Assembly: GCA_963691775.1 (NCBI GenBank)
Contig: OY829369.1
Span: forward strand, 4,588,001 to 4,652,000
From: JAZBPO01 sp963691775
GTDB taxonomy: Bacteria > Pseudomonadota > Gammaproteobacteria > Pseudomonadales > Azotimanducaceae
Length of the DNA stretch: 64,000 bases
Direction of reading: 5' to 3'
Part shown: piece after piece, positions 34,731-46,446 of the stretch
How positions within the stretch are numbered: position 1 is the first letter of the stretch
How the letters are laid out: each line of letters starts with the position of its first letter
The notes under the pieces: model-generated
What the model was told of the DNA's origin: nothing
The model's database searches: none
What the model saw: the letters and a program-made list of their open reading frames with translations, nothing else
Program-made: the position numbers and the translations under genes

Positions 34731-35971
34731 GCCTGCACCTCCCTGGCCGTTTCTCGCTGCTCGTCGTGCTCCTTTGCATCGGCGGAGCCGCGTGCGCGCG
34801 CGAGGGCGCGATCGAAGGTGTGATCGAGGGGGAGAGCCGCCTCTTTCCCGAGCGTGGCCCGAAGGGCGAAGCGCGCGCACAGGCATCGGCGGCGCTCGAG
34901 TTGAGCATCGCTCACGCCTGGAACGACAGCCGCGATGCGGTCACGGTGGAAGTGTTCGCGCGCGCAGACGTTAAAGACAGTCGCCGCACGCGCGGCGACG
35001 TGCGTGAGGCCTATTTCTCTCACTATGCGGATGGTCATGAGCTGCACGTGGGGATTCGTCGCATCTTCTGGGGCGTAGTCGAGTCGAAGCATCTCGTTGA
35101 CGTCATCAATCAGGTCGATCTCGTGGAATCGATCGACGAAGAGTCGCGGCTTGGTCAGCCCATGGTGCACTGGGTCTGGCCACGAACGCATGGGACGCTG
35201 GAATTGTTCTGGCTGCCCGTTGCACGGGAGCGCGCCTTTCCTTCCGCGGACGGCCGCATGCTCGGCAGCGTGCGTGTCGATGGAAAAGGAGATCTGAGGG
35301 CCGATGCGTCGGCACAGGCGCGCTCCTTCGCCGTGCGCTGGAGCGGGTATATCGGCGGTCTCGAATACGGTCTTGCGCACTTTTCAGGGCCCGCACGCGA
35401 TCCGGTCTTCGAGGTCACCGGTGCGCCCGTGCCCGGCATGCCGGTAGAGATTCGGCCCGTTTACGAGACGCTGTCGCGCACGAGCCTGGATGCCCAGTAC
35501 ATCCAGGGCGACACCGCGTACAAACTGGAACTGGTGTCGCGGCGTGGACAGGGGCCCGCGTCGACCGCTTTCGTGGCGGGCTTCGAGCACACTTTCGTCG
35601 GCGCCTTCGGCACGCGCGTCGATCTCGGCGTGCTGGGCGAGTATCTGTTCGATGACCGTTTCGACGACGCACCGATCCTCGCTTTCGAGCACGATGTCTT
35701 CGCGGGCCTGCGCCTCGGAATGAACGATCTCGCGGGCACGGAGTTCCTCGCCGGTTTGCTGGTCGACCACCGCAGCGGTGAAACCATCGTTTCCATCGAG
35801 GGATCGCGGCGTATCGGTGAGCGCTGGCGCCTATCGCTTGATCTGCTGGCCTTTTCGGGCGCCGACGTGCCCGCCCTGGGCGATGTGGCGGCGCTGCTCG
35901 ACCCGCGCTCGAAGTTCGGCACGCTGGGCGATGAGGACCACCTTCGAATTCGGCTCAGACGCTTCTTCTAG
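34727..35971 (+). CDS. Outer-membrane beta-barrel protein with CTG start
   Basis: A 414-aa predicted outer-membrane barrel resembling the DUF1302-like partner of LolA-like proteins. Alternating amphipathic strands dominate (YGLAHFSGPARDPVFEV, YKLELVSRRGQG, GTRVDLGVLGEYLF, WRLSLDLLAFS) and the C-terminus ends HLRIRLRRFF with terminal Phe, the barrel-assembly signature. The first standard start (GTG 34766) cuts the signal peptide to eleven residues and has no ribosome site. A CTG at 34727, with GGAG 6 nt upstream and a CTGA overlap with the preceding stop, gives a complete signal peptide (SLHLPGRFSLLVVLLCIGGA, cut after ACA). I therefore place the start at CTG. Confidence 0.75.
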   Translation: MSLHLPGRFSLLVVLLCIGGAACAREGAIEGVIEGESRLFPERGPKGEARAQASAALELSIAHAWNDSRDAVTVEVFARADVKDSRRTRGDVREAYFSHYADGHELHVGIRRIFWGVVESKHLVDVINQVDLVESIDEESRLGQPMVHWVWPRTHGTLELFWLPVARERAFPSADGRMLGSVRVDGKGDLRADASAQARSFAVRWSGYIGGLEYGLAHFSGPARDPVFEVTGAPVPGMPVEIRPVYETLSRTSLDAQYIQGDTAYKLELVSRRGQGPASTAFVAGFEHTFVGAFGTRVDLGVLGEYLFDDRFDDAPILAFEHDVFAGLRLGMNDLAGTEFLAGLLVDHRSGETIVSIEGSRRIGERWRLSLDLLAFSGADVPALGDVAALLDPRSKFGTLGDEDHLRIRLRRFF

Positions 35972-36037
35972 GCCGGCATCGGGCCTGCGTTCCGCTCGTG
36001 TATGCTGCGCGGCCATCGTAATTACCCGCGCTGAGTC

Positions 36038-37153
36038 ATGACCGAGTTTCTCGAATCCTTTCGCACCAGCTTTACCTTTGAGCGCTGGGTAGCGGAGGTC
36101 TTCATCGCCGCATTCGGCACGCTGCTCCTGGCTTGGATCACGCGCCGCGCGGTCGGTCGCTTTGTCGATCGCACACGCAAGACGAAAAACATCTATGACG
36201 ACGCGCTTGCGTATGCCGGACGCCAGCCAGCGGTGTGGATGGTGTATCTGCTCGGTCTTTCGTGGACGGCCGAACTGGCCGACCAGGGCACGGAGGTCAG
36301 TTTCTTCCAGCTCGTGAGCCCGGTGCGTACCCTTGGCGTGATCGCGCTGCTCGCGCTGTTCGCCGTGCGTTTCATTCAATTTGTCGAGAAGCATATCGTC
36401 ACCGACGAATACTCGACGCCGGTCGATCCGACCACGGCGTCGGCGATCGGCAAGCTGCTCAGAATCGCCATCGTCATCACGGCGGTTCTGACGGCGGCGC
36501 AGTCGCTCGGGTTCTCCATCGCGGGCCTTCTTGCCTTCGGCGGCGTCGGCGGGATTGCAGTCGGCTTCGCGGCTCAGGACCTGCTGGCCAATTTCTTCGG
36601 TGGATTGATGATCTACCTCGATCGACCGTTCAAGGTCGGCGACTGGATTCGCTCGCCGGACAAACAGATCGAGGGCACGGTCGAGGACATTGGCTGGCGC
36701 CAGACTCGCATTCGTACCTTTGATCAGCGGCCGCTGTACGTACCAAACGCGACCTTCTCCACGATTGCGGTGGAAAACCCCTCGCGCATGCGTAATCGCC
36801 GGATCCACGAGACGATCGGCGTTCGCTATGACGATTTGAACGCCATGACCGCGATCGTCGACGAGGTCAGGGAGATGCTGATGAACCATGAGGCGATCGA
36901 CACTTCGCGTACGCTCATGGTCAATTTCAACGCCTTCAATGCGAGCTCGGTCGATTTTTTTGTCTACACGTTCACCAAGACGACGGTTTGGACCGAGTTT
37001 CACGAGATCAAGCAGGACGTGCTCCTGCGCATTGCAGCGATCATTGGCCGTCACGGTGCCGAGATCGCCTTCCCGACACAGACGCTTCACCTGCCCGCTA
37101 CTGAGGGGCGCGAGCTCGTGGCTGAGCCCGGCGAGGATGGAACCGCTGTATGA
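36038..37153 (+). CDS. MscS-family mechanosensitive channel
   Basis: A 371-aa inner-membrane channel that should open under membrane tension on osmotic downshock. There are four or so N-terminal TM helices; the pore-lining helix and beta-domain signature is LLAFGGVGGIAVGFAAQDLLANFFGG at about 165-190, followed by YLDRPFKVGDWIRSPDKQIEGTVEDIGWR and the C-terminal alpha/beta vestibule. It is longer than MscS (286 aa), closer to the YbdG/YnaI class. A TATGCT -10-like hexamer lies at 36001. It overlaps the next gene by ATGA. Confidence 0.92.
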   Translation: MTEFLESFRTSFTFERWVAEVFIAAFGTLLLAWITRRAVGRFVDRTRKTKNIYDDALAYAGRQPAVWMVYLLGLSWTAELADQGTEVSFFQLVSPVRTLGVIALLALFAVRFIQFVEKHIVTDEYSTPVDPTTASAIGKLLRIAIVITAVLTAAQSLGFSIAGLLAFGGVGGIAVGFAAQDLLANFFGGLMIYLDRPFKVGDWIRSPDKQIEGTVEDIGWRQTRIRTFDQRPLYVPNATFSTIAVENPSRMRNRRIHETIGVRYDDLNAMTAIVDEVREMLMNHEAIDTSRTLMVNFNAFNASSVDFFVYTFTKTTVWTEFHEIKQDVLLRIAAIIGRHGAEIAFPTQTLHLPATEGRELVAEPGEDGTAV

Positions 37154-37704
37154 GCGGTGAACTGAGGGGAGAGTATCTTTCCGTTCGCGATCGGGCAGAG
37201 CTGATCCACGCGCCGGAGGCCGTGCAGGTCGCAGTGCAGCGGACAGCGCAGGCGATCGAAACGGACCTCGGTGACCGCGACCCGCTTGTCCTTTGCGTGA
37301 TGGTGGGCGGTTTTCGGTTTACCTCGGATCTTGTGGGGCACCTCGACTGTCCGCTCGAGGTGGACTATCTGCAGGTGTCTCGCTATCGCGATGGATTGCG
37401 CGGTGGCCACATGGACTGGTTGCGCTATCCCTCGACGTCTTTGCGCGGCAGGGAAGTTCTTGTGGTCGACGACGTGCTCGACGAGGGCGTCACCCTTGCC
37501 GCCGTGCTGGCGCATTGCCGGGAAGTCGGGGCGGCAACGGTCGCCAGCGCGGTGCTCGTAGACAAGCATATGCCGGGCAGGAAGGTCGACGCGGACTACG
37601 CTGCCCTTGCAGCGCCGGACCGGTTCCTATTCGGCGAGGGCATGGACTACAAGGGCTACGGGCGCAATCTGCGCGGTATCTGGGCCCTTGGGGAGCGTGG
37701 ATGA
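37150..37704 (+). CDS. hpt: Hypoxanthine-guanine phosphoribosyltransferase-type enzyme
   Basis: A 184-aa type-I phosphoribosyltransferase. The PRPP motif is VLVVDDVLDEGVTLAAVL at about 99-116, the PPi loop is VMVGGFRFTSDL near 48, and the base-binding Lys and aromatic region is LVDKHMPGRKVDADY and FLFGEGMDYKGYGRNL. It salvages hypoxanthine and/or guanine to nucleotides. It is coupled by ATGA overlaps to mscS and to the MTI/MTA phosphorylase; the phosphorylase would release hypoxanthine or adenine that this enzyme or a relative could recover. Confidence 0.92.
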   Translation: MSGELRGEYLSVRDRAELIHAPEAVQVAVQRTAQAIETDLGDRDPLVLCVMVGGFRFTSDLVGHLDCPLEVDYLQVSRYRDGLRGGHMDWLRYPSTSLRGREVLVVDDVLDEGVTLAAVLAHCREVGAATVASAVLVDKHMPGRKVDADYAALAAPDRFLFGEGMDYKGYGRNLRGIWALGERG

Positions 37705-38444
37705 CGATGTTCGGGATCATCGCCGGTACGGGATTCGAAACCCTCGACGAGCTTGACCTGAAGAGCGAGCGCAAGGCTCCATCCGCATGGGGGCCGCCTT
37801 CGGCTCCGGTGCAGGTGGGCACTCTCGGCGATACGGAGGTGCTCTTTCTGTCGCGCCATGGCCTGAAGCATGAGCTCGCACCGCACGAGATCAACTATCG
37901 CGCAAATATCGCAGCGCTGAAGGACGCCGGTGCCAATGCAATTTTTGCCGTCTACACCGTCGGTGGCATCGCCGCGCCCGTGCGTACGCCGGGAACGGTC
38001 GTCGTGCCTCATGACATCGTCGACTACACCTGGGGCCGGAAGCACAGCTTCTCGATGCCGGGCGAAGTCATCCATGCGGAGTTTGGCGAACCCTTCGATG
38101 CAGCGCTGCGCGCGCGTTTGGTAGCGGCAGCGCGTGCGGTCAGCGCAGAAGCAGATGCGCCCGTTGTCGATGGCGGCGTCTATGCCGCAACTCAGGGGCC
38201 GAGGCTCGAGAGTCCTGCCGAGATCGATCGGCTGGAGCGCGACGGCTGCACCATAGTCGGCATGACGGGCATGCCCGAGGTCGGGCTCGCCCGCGAACTC
38301 GAGCTACCGATCGCGGGAATCGCCTGCGTCGTCAATCCTGCGGCGGGGCGAGGGGCGATCAGCCTGGAGGAAATTCATGCCGCAGCGGCGGCTGGCCGGG
38401 CGCGCATTCTCCGGACTCTCGCGCTCGCCGTCAGGGGCGATTGA
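37701..38444 (+). CDS. S-methyl-5'-thioinosine (or methylthioadenosine) phosphorylase
   Basis: A 247-aa PNP/MTAP-family phosphorylase that splits methylthio-purine nucleosides to the base and methylthioribose-1-phosphate. GIIAGTGFETLDEL at the N-terminus, LSRHGLKHELAPHEINYRAN near 55, IFAVYTVGGI and GGVYAATQGPRLESPAEIDRL near 158, then VGMTGMPEVGLARELELP. From memory, the Pseudomonas aeruginosa protein at the equivalent place near csiV-mfd prefers methylthioinosine, so that annotation is favoured here. The start is ATG 37701, overlapping hpt by 4 nt with GGGGAG upstream. Confidence 0.9.
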   Translation: MTMFGIIAGTGFETLDELDLKSERKAPSAWGPPSAPVQVGTLGDTEVLFLSRHGLKHELAPHEINYRANIAALKDAGANAIFAVYTVGGIAAPVRTPGTVVVPHDIVDYTWGRKHSFSMPGEVIHAEFGEPFDAALRARLVAAARAVSAEADAPVVDGGVYAATQGPRLESPAEIDRLERDGCTIVGMTGMPEVGLARELELPIAGIACVVNPAAGRGAISLEEIHAAAAAGRARILRTLALAVRGD

Positions 38445-38605
38445 GCGTGTCGCTCGCAGAGCTCGCGATCGTCGCGCTTGTGGCTGCCCTGCTCGTGTTT
38501 GGCGGTCTTGTGTACCGCATGAATCGCGAAGACGACGCGCGCGAGCTCGAAGCCGTGCGCCGACGGCTGCGCGCGCGTGCGCGCAAGGAACGCGCTGATT
38601 CCTAG
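38441..38605 (+). CDS. Small single-TM protein, 54 aa
   Basis: A short gene, TTG 38441 (or GTG 38447) to TAG 38605, giving SVSLAELAIVALVAALLVFG as a TM helix, then GLVYRMNREDDARELEAV and a strongly basic tail (RRRLRARARKERADS). AGGGG lies just upstream and the TTG overlaps the phosphorylase stop, so it would be the last gene of the mscS-hpt-phosphorylase operon. The tetranucleotide CTAG at 38602-38605 supplies its stop and, on the other strand, the csiV stop. Function is unknown; topology suggests a small membrane regulator or anchor. Confidence 0.6.
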   Translation: MSVSLAELAIVALVAALLVFGGLVYRMNREDDARELEAVRRRLRARARKERADS

Positions 38606-39580
38606 GGAGCGGGCGTAGCGGCTACGGGCGCATCTGCGAGGAGAGGGGCTTCGAGTTCGAACGGCGTTACGCGCACGAGTGCGCCGACGCGCGGATGATC
38701 GATGTAGTGCGTCTCGCCGCTTCGCATGCGCCGCGCCTGCGTGAAGGGTACCCAGGCCGCGCTCGCTTCGTCGGCTCCGTCCAGCCACAGCAGATCAATC
38801 TCCAGGTGCAGGTAACGGCGCAGCGCGATGCCGATCTGTCCCGTGAGTCGGACCCCGTCACGGGCGGGGTCCCGCCACTGCACGGCGACCGGAATCGCCG
38901 GTGCCTGCGCTTCGAATGGCTGGCGCCAGCCGAGATGCGCGAGCACTCGAAAGTCGCCTGCGCGGCGCAGGCGCGCCGCGTCCTCGGCCAACTGGAGCGC
39001 CTCGGACTCGATGCTCCGGAAGGCCAGCCGCAGCGGAATTTCGATCTCTACCTCCGTCTCCTCGGAATCATCGGCTTCAATCGATGCCGGCTCTGCGGGA
39101 TCGAGCGCCTCGCTCATCCGCTCGAAGCGGACAGTTGGCTCGATCGCGGGGATGGGTACGGGCAGGACGCGCTCGGGCGCCCATTCGATGCGCTCAACGT
39201 CGTCGAGCCAGTCGAGATCCACGCCTCCAGCGCGCGCATTCAGGCGTCGCAGCCAGAGGATTGCGACCTCCGTTTCCGGATCAAGGCCGGGGCTTATCCG
39301 TTGCAGGCGCGGCGCGGCGTCCACGCCTGCCCAGAGCATCTCGAGTTCCGCCGTCCTGGTGGGGCGCAAAGGTTCAGGCCATACCGGCCCGAGCGCGATC
39401 GAACGCGGTCCGAGCGCGCCCGTGGGCGCGTGCTCGAGTGTCTCGGCAGTCACCGCGGCATCGGACAGGATCTCGAAGAGCACGATCTCCACCTGGTACC
39501 AGCGCAGAGGCATCTCCTCGGCCGAGCTTCCTGACGCGAGAAGCAGCGTGAAGAGAGCAAGGCACGCTGTGCGCACGCGC

Positions 39581-39588
<8 letters not shown>
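38602..39588 (-). CDS. csiV: CsiV-family protein
   Basis: A 328-aa protein of the CsiV (DUF2803-like) peptidoglycan-binding family, usually found next to mfd. Signal peptide VRTACLALFTLLLASGSSA; the conserved opening LRWYQVEIVLFEIL lies just after the signal, and the C-terminal family block RAGDFRVLAHLGWRQPF ... YLHLEIDLLW ... RRMRSGETHYIDHPRVGALVRVTPF follows. In Vibrio CsiV helps localise and activate the cell-wall synthase system. It overlaps the mfd stop by 8 nt. Confidence 0.88.
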
Positions 39589-43102
<3,514 letters not shown>

Positions 43103-43251
43103 GGTGGGGTTGTCGACTACCGTGCAGCGAGGGGGATGGCTATGGTCGGGGGCATGAATCGCGCGCGACGTCTCGAAACCGAGCGCGCGCGGGGAAACGG
43201 TTCAGGCGCCGGCGAGGATTGTACCTGCCGCGCGTGCCGCCGCGTCGACCG

Positions 43252-44403
43252 ATGATCCGTTCGATGGTGCTTCTTGCCGCGCTCTGCCTGGCGTTCACGC
43301 TTGGGTGGTGGGCTCGGGGTGCGATGACCGCCGCGCCCGCTAACGCGCTGGGCGCGACGCCCGTTTCGGCCCCTGTCATCGCGCCGGAGCTTGTTTCAGA
43401 GCCGCGCCTTGCGCGCTTCGAAGCGGCGCTCAGCGCGCAGGATCACGATAGGGCCCTGCGTATCTACGAAGGCATCGCAGATGCCGGACGAGAACCGGCG
43501 CTCACGGCTCAGCTCCGCGCTCGAATCTTCGAGCCGGTTCGGGCGCTCCGCAGCGACGCGGCTGCGCTCGCCACCGCGATAGATTTTCTCGAGGCGTTCG
43601 CCTGGCTCTATCCGCGAGATGAGGCGGCGCTCACCGCGCTCGCTCAAGCGCAGGAGCGCACGGGGCGCTTGCGTGAGGCGCTTGATACCTGGTGGCGTCT
43701 TGCGGATGCAGCGGGGGGCGGCCCAGGTCGCGCGCGCGCCTTGCAGCGCGCCCGGCTGCTTGTAGACGGCCTCACCGACGGTGCGCGGACCCGCGGTGAC
43801 GAAACGGCCGTGGTCGCGATCCTGCGCGACGCGCTGCAGCACGATGCACAGGCCTGGGGCCTGTTTGTGCAGCTTGCGTCAGCGCTCGACGATGCGGGCG
43901 ACCACCGAGGGGCGCTCGACGCGCTTGACGAGATTCCACCGGGCGTGTTGGACGATGCGCGGCTGGAACGGATGCGCGCGCGCATCGATGAGTCCGCGCG
44001 GCTGGCAGCAGCCTTTCCGGAAGGTTTGCCCCTGCAGCGACGGGGGGAACACTTCATTGTCGAAGTCGGCCTCGATGACGGCGGCACGCTGGATCTGTTG
44101 CTGGACACGGGGGCGACGCTGACGGTCTTACGGCCGGCCGCCGTCGGACGCGTTCCGGGCGGGCGCTCGGCGGGGCGTTCGATCCGCCTCGGAACCGCAG
44201 GTGGTGTCGTCAGCGCTCCGCTCTACAGCGTCGACGCGCTTTACCTCGGGCCGCTTCGAATCGCGGACGCCCGCATCGCGGTTATGGCCCTTGACGGGAT
44301 GGACGATATAGACGGTCTGCTCGGCATGGACCAGCTCTCTCGCTTCGATTATCGGATAGACCCCGCCCGCGAACGCCTTCTGCTTGCGCACAAGAGAGAA
44401 TGA
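43252..44403 (+). CDS. Retropepsin-like aspartic protease family membrane protein
   Basis: A 383-aa protein with an N-terminal TM helix (SMVLLAALCLAFTLGWWA), a helical TPR-like middle (about 60-250) and a C-terminal clan-AA protease domain. There the catalytic motif LDLLLDTGATLTVL puts Asp-Thr-Gly at about 285-287, followed by GLLGMDQLSRFDYRID. One DTG per chain means the active form would be a dimer, as in retropepsins. It faces the periplasm if the N-terminus is a signal anchor. It diverges from mfd across 149 bp. Substrate unknown. Confidence 0.88.
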   Translation: MIRSMVLLAALCLAFTLGWWARGAMTAAPANALGATPVSAPVIAPELVSEPRLARFEAALSAQDHDRALRIYEGIADAGREPALTAQLRARIFEPVRALRSDAAALATAIDFLEAFAWLYPRDEAALTALAQAQERTGRLREALDTWWRLADAAGGGPGRARALQRARLLVDGLTDGARTRGDETAVVAILRDALQHDAQAWGLFVQLASALDDAGDHRGALDALDEIPPGVLDDARLERMRARIDESARLAAAFPEGLPLQRRGEHFIVEVGLDDGGTLDLLLDTGATLTVLRPAAVGRVPGGRSAGRSIRLGTAGGVVSAPLYSVDALYLGPLRIADARIAVMALDGMDDIDGLLGMDQLSRFDYRIDPARERLLLAHKRE

Positions 44404-44643
44404 GGCCGCTGGCGCACGCCGCCGGTGGACGTTATGTTCAGGGTGCGGCCAGCGTGGAGGGAACGCAGGATCGCAGAGCGGATGGCGCTTCCGGTTGAGG
44501 GACCGGGCGCCGTCATGCCCAAAAAGCGCGTATCGCGTTGGGGAACGCCGATGCGCCGCCGAGCGTGATTGACCACCAGATGCTCCGTTCAGCGGAGTGC
44601 TGCCCTCGGGATGGTCGGCGCGCAGGGGGGAGTCACAACGGCC

Positions 44644-46446
44644 ATGAAGCCGACCGATATCCACGATCCGGAGTACTTCCACAAGGTCGTCGATTGCCAG
44701 TGGGCGTGTCCAGCGCACACGCCGGTACCCGACTACATCCGCCTCATCGCTGAAGAGCGCTACACCGAGGCGTACATGGTGAACTGGGACTCGAACGTAT
44801 TCCCGGGAATCCTCGGGCGTACCTGTGACCGTCCCTGCGAACCTGCCTGCCGGCGCGTGCGCACGGAGGAAAAGCCCGTGGCGATCTGTCGCCTCAAGCG
44901 GGTGGCCGCCGACAACAAGGGCGATATCGCGTCCTACCTGCCCAAGGTTCCTGTCGAGAAGAATGGCCGCAAGGTCGCGCTCATCGGCGGCGGTCCTGCC
45001 TCGCTTGCCGTGGCACGGGATCTTGCACCGCTCGGCTACGAGCTCCACCTCTACGAGCGCGACGCGAAGGCGGGCGGCATGATGCGCTCGCAGATACCCG
45101 CTTTTCGCCTGCCCGAGGAAGTTCTGGACGAGGAGGTTGATCTCGTTCTTGACATGGATGTGCATCGCCACTTCGGCCAGGACATCACCTCCATGCGCGC
45201 GATGCTCGACCATCAGATCGATGGGCAGAACTTCGACGCGATCTTTGTCGGCACCGGCGCTCCCAAGGGGCGCGATCTCGAGCTGCCGGGCCGGGAGGAC
45301 GCGGAACCCTTCATTCACATCGGTATCGACTGGCTCGCTTCCGTAGCCTTCGGCCACATCGGCTCTATTTCCGGCAAGGTCGTCGTCCTTGGCGGCGGCA
45401 ACACCGCCATGGACTGCTGCCGAACCGCCGCGCGCCTCGGCGCCGAATCCGTGAAGGTCATCGTCCGCTCCGCTTTCGAGGTCATGAAGGCTTCGGAGTG
45501 GGAAAAAGAAGAGGCGATGGACGAGGGCATCCCGATCATCAACAACCGTCCGCCGAAGCAGTTCGTCGTCGAGGACGGCAAGTTGAAGGGCATCTGGTTC
45601 GAATCCGTGACGCCTGTGCGTCAGCAAGATGGGCGCTACAAATACGAGGCGAACGACGAGCCGGACGAGTTCGTTGAATGCGATCACGTGCTCATGGCCA
45701 TTGGCCAGGACAATCATTGCCCCTGGATCGAGCGCGACGTCGGCATCGATTTCGATCGCTGGGACTGCCCGGTCCTCGACCCGGATACGCTGCAGTCCTC
45801 GAACCCCAAGGTGTTCTTCGGCGGAGACGCAGCCTTCGGGCCCGAAAACATCATCTGGGCCTCGGCGCACGCGCACAAGGCTGCGATCTCGATCCATCTC
45901 TTCTGCGAGGGCAAGGATCTGAAGGCCGATCGTCCGCCCGCGCACGTGAACCTCGTTTCGCAGAAGATGGGCATGCACGAGTGGAGCTACGACTCGGAGC
46001 ACGACCCCGCCAAGCGCCACAACGTTCCCCACGTCCCGCTCGACAAGGCGCTGGACGACATCAAGATCGAGGTCGAACTCGGCTTCGACCAGCGTCTCGG
46101 ATTCAAGGAAGCGCAGCGCTGTCTGAACTGCGACGTGCAGACCGTTTTCGAGACGAGCCTGTGCATCGAGTGCGACGCCTGCGTGGACATCTGCCCGATG
46201 GACTGCATCACGTTCACGGAGAACGCGGAGGAGGGCGCCCTGCGCGCAAACCTTCGCGCCCCAGCCGACAACACGGCGCAGGACCTCTACGTGTCCGATT
46301 CGCTCGCTGATACGGGACGGGTCATGGTCAAGGATGAAGATGTGTGCCTGCACTGCGGCCTGTGCGCCGAGCGCTGCCCGACCGGCGCCTGGGACATGCA
46401 GAAGGCGATGATCCATACGCCGCAAGTGAAGGAGCTGATCGCATGA
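44644..46446 (+). CDS. GltD-like FAD/Fe-S NAD(P)H oxidoreductase subunit of 2-oxoacid oxidoreductase
   Basis: A 600-aa iron-sulfur flavoprotein. The N-terminal cysteines (CQWACPAHTPV, GRTCDRPCEPACRR) match the GltD/dihydropyrimidine-dehydrogenase Fe-S domain. FAD site VALIGGGPASLAVARDL is at about 116-132; NAD(P)H site VVLGGGNTAMDCCRTAARLG near 246. Two C-terminal 4Fe-4S ferredoxin motifs close the chain (CIECDACVDICPMDC, CLHCGLCAERCPTGA). ATG 44644 was chosen over an open frame to 44569. It overlaps korA by ATGA, so it probably links KorAB electrons to NAD(P), as in the three-subunit 2-oxoglutarate:NADP+ oxidoreductase described from Azoarcus. Confidence 0.88.
   Translation: MKPTDIHDPEYFHKVVDCQWACPAHTPVPDYIRLIAEERYTEAYMVNWDSNVFPGILGRTCDRPCEPACRRVRTEEKPVAICRLKRVAADNKGDIASYLPKVPVEKNGRKVALIGGGPASLAVARDLAPLGYELHLYERDAKAGGMMRSQIPAFRLPEEVLDEEVDLVLDMDVHRHFGQDITSMRAMLDHQIDGQNFDAIFVGTGAPKGRDLELPGREDAEPFIHIGIDWLASVAFGHIGSISGKVVVLGGGNTAMDCCRTAARLGAESVKVIVRSAFEVMKASEWEKEEAMDEGIPIINNRPPKQFVVEDGKLKGIWFESVTPVRQQDGRYKYEANDEPDEFVECDHVLMAIGQDNHCPWIERDVGIDFDRWDCPVLDPDTLQSSNPKVFFGGDAAFGPENIIWASAHAHKAAISIHLFCEGKDLKADRPPAHVNLVSQKMGMHEWSYDSEHDPAKRHNVPHVPLDKALDDIKIEVELGFDQRLGFKEAQRCLNCDVQTVFETSLCIECDACVDICPMDCITFTENAEEGALRANLRAPADNTAQDLYVSDSLADTGRVMVKDEDVCLHCGLCAERCPTGAWDMQKAMIHTPQVKELIA

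Noticed and set aside
36361..36620. Possible TM-rich separate gene inside the MscS frame
   Set aside because: The pore-helix motif is continuous with the rest of one MscS-family protein; no internal start has a ribosome site.
44128..46425. 765-codon open frame on the minus strand across the GltD-like gene
   Set aside because: It mirrors a gene with clear Fe-S, FAD and NADPH motifs. Its own translation is His/Arg/Asp-rich with no motif, typical antisense openness in high-G+C DNA.
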